A stretch of DNA of 64,000 bases from Dactylellina haptotyla (Eukaryota > Ascomycota > Orbiliomycetes > Orbiliales > Orbiliaceae). The notes beneath the pieces are model-generated. The model saw nothing but the letters and a program-made list of their open reading frames with translations, ran no database searches and had not been told where the DNA came from. The stretch lies in NCBI GenBank assembly GCA_031310005.1, contig CM062381.1:2480001-2544000 (forward strand), read 5' to 3'. Shown one piece after another: positions 1 to 10,160 of the stretch (within the stretch, counting starts at the first letter, position 1; every line of letters begins with the position of its first letter). A program made the position numbers and the translations under genes.

Positions 1-2642
1 CCACTGGTTTGACCAACGTCATTAGATCTTGCTATTGATATTGTGAGCAAGTGCCGAGAATTATAAAAACCAAGGGAAAGACACTTACGCGATATTTGAT
101 CTTCATATACTCGATACACCGGCGAGAGAACATTCGGCTATCTTCAATATATTTGTCCTTCTTATCCTTCAGTGCCATCATCTTACCCATTCCAGCTTCA
201 CCAAGCCCAACATCATCAGGTTCTCCGTCTATTGAGCTCGCCTTCGTTTGGGCATTACTTCCGACCGTTGGATCGATAGTTATAATAGCCTTATAAAGAA
301 CAGATAGGGAACTTTCGATGTCCGGTAAATTCTCTGCTGCAATCCTCGAGTTTTGAAGAATTTTAATCTCATCGGGGGAGATGCTAACGGTTTGTAATAG
401 CAATTCAAGTTCCTTTTGAAGGATCTTCTGGTTGGCTGTCTGAACCTGAAGACCTTGCGATTGATTCTCGATATAAGCGATATCATCTTGTAGACTCTAT
501 TCCCCGATGGTTAGTAAAGATTACAAATATCCCCAAGTAAAAGTGCTTACCATTAGTTCAACTGCGTATAGTGTTAGCAAGCCATCAAGCTCGTCACATT
601 GAACGAGGGTCTCGTCCAATCGTCTCGCTAACTCTTCGATCCTTGTATTATTGGCAGCTTTATTTTCACTATCCGTGGCCATCCAGATGTTGCCGCTCTC
701 TACTTTTGCCAACTCCTGTCGAACCTCTGTCTCTAGGGTGTCGATCTTCATATTTCTACCATCCCATCCGAATTCCTCTAGAACTGTATCAATGTCTACT
801 GTCAAGGTGCTTACATCAATCTGAGACATATATCGATTTCTTGCGTTTATAGCAGCTGCTGAACGACGTCTCTTGTGTCTAGTTGAGAGAAGTGACGATT
901 TGTTGAATATTTTCTCTTCACTAACATTGGCAGGTTTTCCTTCCACTCCGTTAGGCGTATCTAAAGTCACAGTTCTGGTGCCTGAAGGAGTCGTCTCGCG
1001 GGAGACTTCTTGACGAACTTGGAGTACTTCCGGGGTTCCAGAAATATCAATCGACGGTATCGGACGGTGCTCAGATATGGGCGTTGAACGTTCACCAGGA
1101 GCATCTGTGAGGTTTGGAGGCGGTCCTCTCTTAGATTCTGGCATGTTTTGCATAGCAGGAGATTCCGGTCGCCGTGGGGATTTCTCAGGAAGTGATTCTT
1201 GTACACTAGGAGCCGTTTTCCCTCTTAACAGGTCTTCTTTAGATATAGTAACGCCGACTTTAACAGCGTCACCGTTCCCTGCCTTTAAATCACGTATGGC
1301 GGGACGCTCTGCAGTAGTGGAGGGGTTCGCGGCGATAGCAGATACGTTTGGGTTAGGCGGCTGGGGACTAGGCATAGCCCGCTTGTTTGCGGCTTTAGAA
1401 AGAGCGCCACCAGCAGCGTAAGCATCCGCCGCGAGTTTAAACCGAGCAGCGATATCCTTAGTCGATGATTTATTTATAACTCTTGGGCCTTGAGGTAGTG
1501 CAAGGTTAGGAGGGGTAGGAGTTGAAGGTTGCGGAGAAACTGTCTGCGGTGACGTGATCTGGGGTACAGGGGCTTGTGGGGTCGGAGCCTGAACTTCTAA
1601 CGTTGCTTGGACTGGTTTGACGAGTTTGGGAGAGGTTGGAAGCCCGCCTCTTCCTCTTGGTGATGTTGGAAGTCCACCAGGAGATAATGGCTTCCGTTGC
1701 TTGGGTTGATCTATGCTTCCGTTTTCTTCAGCAGGCTGCTCAGGGGTATGATATGGCGACCTAGGTTCAAAGCCAGCAGGTGACGGAGGCAATCGTGCAG
1801 ACTCGTTGGTTGGTCGACGCTGCATCTTGGGAGCCACCGATAGGTCCGAGAGCTGAGAATGCTGAGACTCCGGCTTTGTCGATTCGAAGTCGGTAGATAT
1901 CGATGGTCTTGTAGATGTCGGCGGAGTTGGAGTGGGGGCTGGGCTTGGACCTCGACCGTTCGATGTGTCTCCTGGAAATAAGTCCGAGGTTGCAGTACTC
2001 GGTCGACCTTCGTTAGATGTGATTGATTCGAACCCGATAAGGGTAGGGCTTTTGCCGCCTGTATATTTCTTAAATATCCGGAAAAGAGAGGCTACAAAAG
2101 CTTCCTTTTCTCGAGATGTTCTGGTCTGCCAGTAATAAGGCTTTCCAATCGTAGCAGTAAATCCAGTGCAACCAGGGTCGTTTTCGATTTGTGTTAAATC
2201 ATCGAGATACCAAGACTTTCCGATGCTGAATGATCCGGTGTTATTCTCGCGAGCTTTGTGCAAACGAACACGGCCAGATTTGCGGACAGCGACAATAATG
2301 ACACGGTTCTTTCGAGCATCGGGGCCGGGCTGGTAGTCAGGAGGAGGGGGTGCAGATGGGTGAACAGCGTCTTCGATGACCCTGACATGAGTGATGTAGC
2401 ACTCGAGCACTAAAAGATATAATTTTGATGTTTTCGCTTTAGAGAGAGAGCTAGCTATTTGAGTAGGTACTGGAGGTTAGGGAAGGACTACGCACGCTGC
2501 CCATCGGCATCAGCTCTACTAAAGCATGACTGTTGAATTCTCGTCCGCTCGTTCTCATATATCTCCCGGTGGCTGGCGGTGGGGTTGGAAACTACAGATG
2601 GGACCCCCGTGGCACTAGAAACGGAGGAATAGGGTGACGCCA
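1..2642 (-). CDS. sec3: Exocyst complex subunit Sec3 (5' part; 3' end beyond window)
   Basis: Sec3 is the exocyst landmark subunit that tethers secretory vesicles at sites of polarised growth by binding PI(4,5)P2 and Rho GTPases. I read exons (complement) 2642..2496, 2409..551, 496..89 and 31..1, continuing off the left edge. The N-terminal PH-like phosphoinositide-binding domain lies at about 2400-2080 (ESCFS-like motif, then YITHVRVIED, GRVRLHKARENN, SIGKSWYLDDL). A long Pro/Ser-rich linker follows (about 2050-900). The helical Sec3 coiled-coil part starts near 800 and continues in the next exons (DDIAYIENQSQGLQ, SRRCIEYMKIKYR). Introns have GTGCGT, GTAAGC and GTAAGT donors. Oddity: the reading frame of the first conserved block (HRHREIYENERTRIQQ, about 2560-2510) has no in-frame ATG; the ATG at 2642 is in another frame, so a missing base or an unseen small intron is likely near 2604-2608. 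The identity is clear; the extreme N-terminus is not. Confidence 0.9.
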
Positions 2643-3189
2643 TCCTGAGATCGAGCAAGCTAGAAGCTACGGTGTGCGCGTACTCTCAGCACGGAGGTAA
2701 AGGTTTAAACAGGACCGCCTCAGTCCAAGGGATGCTCATGACAGATTGGGAGGGCCACACCGAGCGGCAGAGGGGCTAGTGCAGGGAATCAGAAAAGTGA
2801 GGTGGCGGAAATGTTGGAATTGGCGGGATCGATGTTAACGTGAAGGAAAGCTGGAGGTTTCCAGACTAACTGAAGCATGCGGTTAGGAGAGACGATGGAA
2901 TATATCCGCGGTGTGGAGGGGATGCTGCCCGAAGCAGCGAGCCGGGGACACGGGAGGGCGCCCGGAGTGCATTGTGTTGCGTGTGTTGTTCGGGAGGTTG
3001 TGCCAGTGCTGATCAAGCCTTGGCGCCAAGCGCATCGATTGGCAGGTCTGTCGCGAGATATCTTTTTTTTTTTTCGTTCTTTCTCCTTCCACCAAATCGG
3101 CGATATCATTCTTCTTCTTTCACCAACCTAATCACAACTTCCAGTCACCAACTCGCTACCAGCTTTTGCTGTTGCTTTTCGGGGGCGCA
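2643..3189. promoter_or_regulatory. Divergent sec3 / srp40 intergenic promoter region
   Basis: This 547 bp gap separates two divergent genes and must hold both promoters. A T/C-rich tract at about 3060-3125 directly precedes the srp40 start, as is common in fungal leaders. The small reading frames here on both strands have no recognisable family and are treated as noise. I see no clear TATA element. Confidence 0.5.
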
Positions 3190-4345
3190 ATGTCTGACAA
3201 AAAATTGGGGATCTTCGCCTCCGGCTCCGGCGCTGGGCAATCTCAAAGCCCAACTGGCTCTGTTACACAGGACCCAGAGCTTCTTTCGCTGGTCTGGCAC
3301 TATCTCAGCACCAATGGCTTTGAGACCAGCCAGAAACTCTCCAAAGAGGCTGCAAAGCGGAAGATCAAACTAGAAGCCCCCCAGGCCCAGTCGCTTACTG
3401 AAATCTACCAAAAGTTCAAAACGGCGACCACAACTCCGGCGGCGCAGCTCGCAAGGGAAGCCGCGGACGATACATCTGATACCCTTAGTGCTCAATCTGT
3501 TACCTCTTCCACGGCGGCTATTGAATCGAAACCCAAGAACCCGCGAAAGCGTCTGCGGTCTGCTTCAGTGTCTTCGGCGTCTTCTGATACCTCTACAACA
3601 TCAGACTCCAGTACTTCGTCGAGCTCGTCCTCTTCATCCACCAGCTCATCTTCTGAGTCTGAGTCTGCCTTATCACGCTCCTCGGAATCTTCAAGTTCTT
3701 CTGATTCATCTGATGATTCCTCCGACGATTCCTCCGACGATTCCTCTGATGATTCTTCTGACGATACCTCTGACGATTCTTCTGACGATTCTTCTGATGA
3801 TTCTTCTGACGATTCTTCTGGTGATTCTTCTGACGATTCTTCTAACGATTCCTCTGATAGCGATTCTTCCAACAATGATACAGAAGAAAAGAAGAAATCG
3901 GGAGACGGGTTACTGGGCGATACAGGTCCACAAAGGAAAAAACCTCGGCTCAGCACACCAATGGATACCAAGAAAGGAGCCCCTCTAAGACCTAGCACTC
4001 CGAAAAAAAATTCGGATGATGCAGAACAAGAACCGACAAGTATGAAGTCAGAGATGGTCAAAAATAAGCCTTTCTCGAGGATAAATGTGAACGATATTTC
4101 CTATGAAGACGATGCATTGAAAGACAACAGCTTCAACGGCACTACGTATGCGCAGAGAGCACATGAAGACCTCATTGTCACAAGAGGGAAAGGTTTCACA
4201 AAAGAGAAAAATAAGGTGAGACAGCGAAACGTAGCAAATGACCTGACCATCACTAACCCTGTTCCTCTTTTTATAGAAAAAGCGAGGCTCATACCGTGGT
4301 GGAGCAATAGATTTCGCGCCCAAAAGCTATAAATTCAAAGATTAA
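3190..4345 (+). CDS. srp40: Srp40/Nopp140-like nucleolar phosphoprotein
   Basis: This is likely a nucleolar chaperone of snoRNPs involved in rRNA maturation (Srp40/NOLC1 family). Exons are 3190..4215 and 4277..4345 (donor GTGAGA, acceptor TTATAG), giving 364 aa. Three parts are visible. An N-terminal LisH-like helix pair covers about residues 25-60 (DPELLSLVWHYLSTNGF). A central Ser/Asp-rich low-complexity region covers about residues 130-235, with SSDD units repeated in tandem, the usual casein-kinase-2-type substrate. The conserved SRP40 C-terminal domain covers about residues 295-364 (FSRINVNDISYEDD, NSFNGTTYAQRAHEDL, TRGKGFTKEKNKKKRGSYRGG). The short second exon is needed to complete that C-terminal domain, which supports the intron. 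The start is the ATG at 3190; an upstream in-frame ATG at 3166 would add eight residues. Family assignment is secure; function is by family. Confidence 0.9.
3694..3870 (+). repeat. Degenerate Ser-Asp coding repeat in srp40
   Basis: Tandem 12-nt units (GATGATTCTTCT and variants) encode the SSDD acidic-serine tract. Third positions vary (GAT/GAC, TCT/TCC), so the repeat is kept at protein level and is not a perfect minisatellite. Such tracts change length readily. The long antisense reading frame over this tract is a by-product of the repeat. Confidence 0.8.
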
Positions 4346-4901
4346 ACCGGCATTAGAATATTTTTTTTTCTTTTTTGGAGTTTTTGAGGATTATCTTTGT
4401 ATCCATGTCAACCTAGACTTCAGTCGCAGGGCCATTTCTACACTGCTTCGATTTTAAATGGCAAAATACGAAGCAAGGCGTTACATGGAAATTTTTGCCG
4501 CAAATTTCATATATACACCATATGTAATTATACTAATAGCTCCCTTGCGCTTGAAAAAGATCTTTTAAACCGTCCGGTTTATAATTCTCCGGACCAACTT
4601 GAACCCGAATTACGCCGTGAAAACCAAAAATTTGAAACTGAGGTCATCTCCTAGGAATGATTATTAAAAAGTGGGTTTCGTTGTAGTAACATTAGTTGCC
4701 TCCATTGGCTGGAGGATATTTTAGTCTTCCACAAATATACCGTAGATCGTTGTTCTAACTCCGTTAGTCACGAAAGTTCCTGCTTAATAAATTAAAGCAA
4801 TATCAAGGAGGAGCTAGAAACACAGAAAATCTTTCACAAGCACGTATATATATAGCCCTTCCATGGTACCTGGAAATACTACCTATCTCTCCAGACCCGC
4901 G
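4346..4901. other. Intergenic region srp40 - SET protein
   Basis: AT-rich spacer with no supported gene. It holds the srp40 3' UTR and the SET-gene promoter. A TATA-like stretch (GTATATATATAG) lies at about 4844-4855, shortly before the first ATGs at 4863 and 4902. Confidence 0.4.
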
Positions 4902-6884
4902 ATGTCTGAACCAGTTTCGAAACGAGTCAAACTAGATGGAGCTCCTCGCCAAAGGTATTCTAAAGATGCAGGACTTCAACTGCTTGCCCAATGGGTTGTC
5001 AATGCCGGTGGCTATTTTTCTGAATCTCTTGAACTTTACAATGGTATGACCCAAAACACCACAACGAAAGTTGGAGCAACGCAAAATCGTTCTAACTTCA
5101 ACCCGCACACCGGGATAAGATGAAACGAAGGGCTACAGTGTGAAAGTAGTATCCCAAATGGACGGTTCAGCAGGCCAAAGCGACACAACAAGGTCCTCTC
5201 TCTTAGTATCATGTCCTAAGTCTCTTATTTTCTCGCTCGCCAACCCCGTACCATTTCTCCCATCCGTCCTGCTAGAATCTACTTCTATCTCGACCCATAG
5301 TAAGGCGTGTTTTCACTTGTGCTATCATCTTTTGCAGGGAGAAAACAGTGAATTTTGGCCGTACATCAAACTTTTGCCTTCTAAGTTTGATACGCCTTTA
5401 TATTTCAACGAAGATGAGATGGCTTGGTTTGCCGGTACCAATATCGGCGCAGGCGATGTTGGTCTCCGAATGAAAGTGTGGACAAAGGAATGGAGAACAG
5501 GGCTCAAAATTCTCGCCACGGAACAAGACACTATGCAGGATATAGAGAATTACACATGGTACGGTTCATAGGCTTCTTTTCATTATATACTCGTAAACAG
5601 TAAGCCATAAGCTAAGACAAACTAAGGGACCTCTATCTGCGATCCGCAACAATCTATACATCTCGATCCTTCCCATCCAAATTGGTGGGGATTGCTTCGG
5701 TTGGATTTATTACGGATGAGGCAGAGAGCTTTCCGGCTCTCATCCCTTTAGTGGATATCCTAAACCATAGACCAAATACAAAAATAATCTGGAAACCAAC
5801 CCCGGAAACTTTCTCTCTCCAAGCCCTTGAGCAAATGCCAGTTGGGTCCCAAGTTTTTAATAATTATGGGCCCAAAGCTAATGAAGAACTCCTCATGGGA
5901 TACGGATTTGTAATACCTAACAACCCCGTCGATTCACTTGCAATGAAATTTACCATGTCACCTAGAGGGCTGGCAGCAGCGATTTGGGAGAAACGAGAGG
6001 CCAGAAAGAAATGGAGTGAAGTTTTTCACTTAAAAGAATTCGCTGATACGATAGGAGGCAACGGAGAGTGCATTTTAGAGAATGACTGGCCCGAAGCATT
6101 AGTTGATATATTCCGACTTCTAGTGGCAGATGAGCACGAAATTCAATCCCTACAGAAAGATGATATCAACAGGACGCCGATATCAACAAAAAATGAACTC
6201 ACAGTGGCTCTTGGGTTAAAACAAGCGATGACCCAGAAGCTTGCGGCTGTTCGCAAATATAGCCCCACACAGCCAACCACGAATGATCACCGAAGATATC
6301 TAGCTGATACATACCGGAAAGGACAAGAGGATATAATAGTCTCGAAGCTTCAAAACCTAGATAAATTTTTAGCGAATTACTCAACTGAGAGGCGATTAGG
6401 TTCCAAGCAGTATCTTTTCGAAAACAATCACCTAGCCTATACGATCAACAAGCATCCTATTCCTACAGAGACGGAAGACGATGAAGACGAGGCGTCCGAA
6501 GAAATAAAGATAATAGATAAAGCTGAATTGGTTCTTTTAGTTGCAATCCTTCGAGAATATTTCGCTCGAGAGAATGGATATTTTGATAGTGATAGGGTGG
6601 AAGGATTTTGGGACACTTTTGTTAGGTTGCTCCGGACATCACCCGGAATGTCGCTGATAGAATTTTCCGAAACGGAAATAGATCAAGGAGATACTGAAGA
6701 AGATGGCGAAGAAAAGTATATATACGGGAAAGTGGCAGATTATTGCAACTTGGTAGCCGCTGATGGGCTAACTGAATCGTTCATCGGAAGGCTAGTCACC
6801 ACGGAGCACATATGTTGGGCTTGGGGGGTTATTCGTTTGAAATGTGTTAATATCAGCGGAGCGGATACCTTTCTTACCTTGTAG
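4902..6884 (+). CDS. SET-domain protein lysine methyltransferase (SETD3/SETD6/Rkm1-like)
   Basis: Predicted non-histone protein lysine methyltransferase of the Rubisco-LSMT-type SET family, whose yeast members modify ribosomal proteins. Exons are 4902..5043, 5120..5558 and 5627..6884 (612 aa). The split SET domain is visible: an N-terminal part with LLVSCPKSLIFSLAN; an inserted helical (iSET) region with ENSEFWPYIKLLP; then SRSFPS, the SAM-binding DILNHRPNTKI, and FNNYGPKANEELLMGYGF near residue 300. The C-terminal half matches the LSMT substrate-binding fold (YLADTYRKGQEDIIV). I chose the ATG at 4902 (MSEPVSKRVKLDG); an in-frame ATG at 4863 would add 13 residues. A possible donor/acceptor pair near 5300-5337 is rejected because removing it breaks the frame. 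The substrate cannot be told from sequence; Rkm1/Rkm2-like action on ribosomal protein is one option. Confidence 0.85.
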
Positions 6885-7562
6885 ATTCATTTTTATTCAA
6901 CTCATACGAGTATTAAGTTAGTAGTACTATAGTCCGCCGCCGAAGCGTTTGAGTACAAGCCTAATACGATATATTAGTGCAAACCCGGTACCCGGGACTT
7001 ACGCTGTGTTGTATTTGACGGAAGAATATGTGATGCTGTGTTAAACAAAACACACACAACAAAACAAACAGTGATGATTCTTGATTGTGATGAGGATGAT
7101 GAGAAGATAGAAGTTCCCTCTTCTCTCTCCGTAATTATGTTATCTAACTATCTATCTATCTATTTGATTATTTTCACAAGCCATGATCCCCCGGTTTATG
7201 ATCCACAGGTAAAACGGGTGGGGATCCTGTTGTTTAGCGAATTTTGTTCACATGCCGGCACCTCCAATCTAGTCTCCGCACGGCACATCGCCGCGGTGGC
7301 GCAAGTTCTCAACATATATACATATTAGATACGTATCGATACCAGTTGTAACTAGTTGACTAAATCCAGGTTGATACGCGGATTTTAAATGGGTAAGGAC
7401 ATAATTCCGAAATATTCGATAAATTAGATAGTCTGATACATACAATAGCCTCGATCTTGAAGCCTTATCGACTTGGTTGGCCAATTTTCCGCCAGTCGTG
7501 TGGTCAGCGATCCTTATTTGGTCACGCATCCGATATTACCTTTTTTGATTTCTCCAATCGAG
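6885..7562. other. Intergenic region SET protein - DUF1992 protein
   Basis: No supported gene. A short CTAT repeat lies at 7146-7165. The region holds the 3' end of the SET gene and the promoter of the downstream co-directional gene. Confidence 0.4.
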
Positions 7563-9336
7563 ATGCATCTGAAATCGAGGTTTCAAAGGTGGCCAAAATT
7601 ACTCGCATCGCTGTGGTTCCCTCGGCGATGGCCAATTGCTTCGGAGGTCCATAAATTTGACAGCTTCAGGTCTTCATACATCTCAGGCCAAAGCTTTTCA
7701 CACATGCGTCCCCTTTATCAAAACGTCCCAAGGGCTAGTGATCAGCCTTCATCGACCCAGGATAAGACGAATAACGAGGGAGAAGATGGAGCTATGCGCC
7801 GAAGGTTGGAAGATCTGCAGGAAGATTCCAAGCTGGCTGAGCCGCGAAGGTATATCAAGGCGATGCATGCGCAAGAATCCGGCGATTTACCAACAAGACC
7901 TTCTGAACATGAAACTAATACCCTGGATGCGCTGAAAGAGAGATTATCGCAAAAGATCCAATCGGCTGAATTCAAACACGAAAATGCGGGAGCAGTTGCG
8001 TACTCCCAGTTGTCAGAAGCGGCGGATAAGGAAACGCGGGACACCGCAATGGCGAGGCCGTGGACAGGCACCGAATCACTAGAAAACGCAGTCCTGCGGA
8101 GCCTACACGAATCCAAGCCGCGACTTAAAGCTTCCCCTGGTAGCCTGCCCCGCCGGACATCTCTTCCGATAAATTTAGCGCCCATACGTCGGTTGTCTAA
8201 AAATGAGAGATTGGGATCTGCAAGGGATAGGGCTGGATCTTACCCACTTTTTAAAAAGGCAGAATCTGAATTGAATGATGAAGAGCGAGAAGCACGGTCT
8301 CGGATGTTCCGAGAGCGATTTGAGCCAGCGGCGCGGGCGATGCCAAATACGGTTCAGGGCTTAACCGCATTGGCAAACGAGAAAATAGAGGAAGCAATAT
8401 CAAAAGGCATGTTCAAGAACTTGCCGAAAGGCCCTTTGGAGCGAGACCATCATGCCGAAAGCCCGTTTATAGACACAACAGAATACCTGTTAAATAGGAT
8501 GATTCAGCGGCAAGAAATTGTCCCTCCCTGGATCGAAAAGCAACAAGAGCTGCAGAGAGAAATAAAGGCATTCAGAAGTAGTATGAGGGTGGATTGGAAG
8601 AGGCACGTTGTTCGAACCATTGCCAGCTGGGGGGGAGGGCCTGATATTTGGATTGGCCGCGCAGAGGAATACGCAAGAGCCGAGAAAATCGTCAATCCTG
8701 ATCCCTCGGCCGCCTATAATGAGAGTATAGGACCGAAATTGAAGAAAACCACACCGATTATAGATGATACCGTCACCGGAACCAGCGAAAGCATAGTAAA
8801 CAAAGGAGCTGAGAGTAAAGGTGTTTTGCAGAGCGATTCACAGGGGTGTGCAGTCCCAGCTTCAAATCCCATTACACCCGCCGTTCCATTTCGAGACAGT
8901 AATTGGGAGAAAACAGAACTATCATATCACGAAGTCAGCATCAAGAACTTGAATGCGATGACTCGGTCTTACAAGTGCGTCCTTTAGTGCCCTTTCCCGC
9001 GATACCAGACTAACAAATCATTTTCTCAATAACAGTTTGCAGGCACCTCAAATAGCCCAAAGACCATTCCTAACACTTAGACGAGAGATTCTTTCGTGCT
9101 ATAGGGATGTCATGCCTCTTATTCCTGCTGAGATGATAGAACGTGCGAAAAACCCAGATTATGGGAAAGCAAAGCTAAAACTCGGTGGGAATCTAGATAT
9201 AAGTAGCCCAGACGGGTCCCTCATATCTTTACTTTCTACGACAGAGAAGGGTAAGGTATACGATGAATCGGAGACAAAGGTTTATGGACTCAAACAGTTT
9301 TGGAAAGATTTGTTCACACGAAGTCAAAAGATTTAA
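7563..9336 (+). CDS. DUF1992 (DNAJC28-type) protein, probably mitochondrial
   Basis: Exons are 7563..8974 and 9036..9336 (donor GTGCGT, acceptor AACAG), giving 570 aa. The conserved DUF1992 block, called the DnaJ homologue subfamily C member 28 domain, covers about residues 250-335 (RERFEPAARAMPNTVQGL, IEEAISKGMFKNLPKG, FIDTTEYLLNRMIQRQE, PPWIEKQQEL). No J domain or HPD motif is present, as in other fungal members. The N-terminus is rich in Arg/Lys and aromatic residues without acidic residues (MHLKSRFQRWPKLLASLW), which suggests a mitochondrial presequence. The start is the first ATG of the frame at 7563. The second exon supplies the conserved tail (RPFLTLRREILSCYRDV). The molecular function of this family in fungi is not established. 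Confidence 0.82.
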
Positions 9337-10127
9337 GAACTCTAAAAAAGCTCTTTTGTACATCTCAAGCTCTTCTTATATGTATACATTGTACAATCCC
9401 ACCAACCTATGCATCATCAATAAAGGCACACTTGTTAATACAAGTTTTGACCATATGGCTAGAAGCTCATCTCCATGCTGTCAGGCTCTTAGGTTGTCGT
9501 AAAATGAATAGCAGATAGTACGAGTTTCATGGGACTCAGGAAAATATGCCAGAGTTCAAGAAACCAGATGCTGTCTTGCCAAAATGTCGTCGTCGCAGTT
9601 CGCGGAGGCGTGGAGCTGTTGGACTAAAATGATGGTATGGTTACTTGGTCAGGTGAAGTAACAATTTCCAAATCAGGAAGCTGCTGCGTCGGCCACTGAG
9701 GCAAATTCATGTCCGGAATGTAGTGTTACGGTGAGACGGTCAATCCTCTAGAACATTATCATCCCGTGCCGTGGTTGAATCTTTTGACGGGGAAACAAAG
9801 GAAATCCAATGCTCGCTTTCGCGAAACTATTTCTCTTTCCCTTGCCCTTGTATGTTTCCATAATTGGACAAGATTCAGAAGGCACAACCAAGATATTTTA
9901 TGCAGGTAACGTCTCGGACGCTGGAAGGTTGGAACCAGCTAACCCCCGTGTCGAACCGAACCCTTGTCTGGCTTCTAGAATACAACAATCTTCGAGAAAA
10001 GTATGAGATATACTAGGCAGGTGTGTTCGTTCTGCGGCTGTGCTCCCAGCCCAGTTACGATTCTCAGGAGTTTATCGAGTAGTGGGGGTGTATGAAATAC
10101 GGTTAAAACTGATTTTAAACCTGGGTG

Positions 10128-10160
10128 TTTTTTTTTTTTTTTTTTTTTTTTTTTGGGGGG
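10128..10160. repeat. T27 tract followed by G6
   Basis: An uninterrupted run of 27 T is directly followed by six G. The same T-then-G arrangement occurs at 29693-29724. Confidence 0.9.

Noticed and set aside
3492-4061. 189-codon acidic frame opposite srp40
   Set aside because: It is the antisense reading of the Ser-Asp repeat, giving EESS repeats; an artefact of repeat composition.
5302-5337. Potential short intron (GTAAGG..TTGCAG) in the SET gene
   Set aside because: Removing it breaks the frame, while reading through keeps an uninterrupted frame into ENSEFWPYIKLLP.
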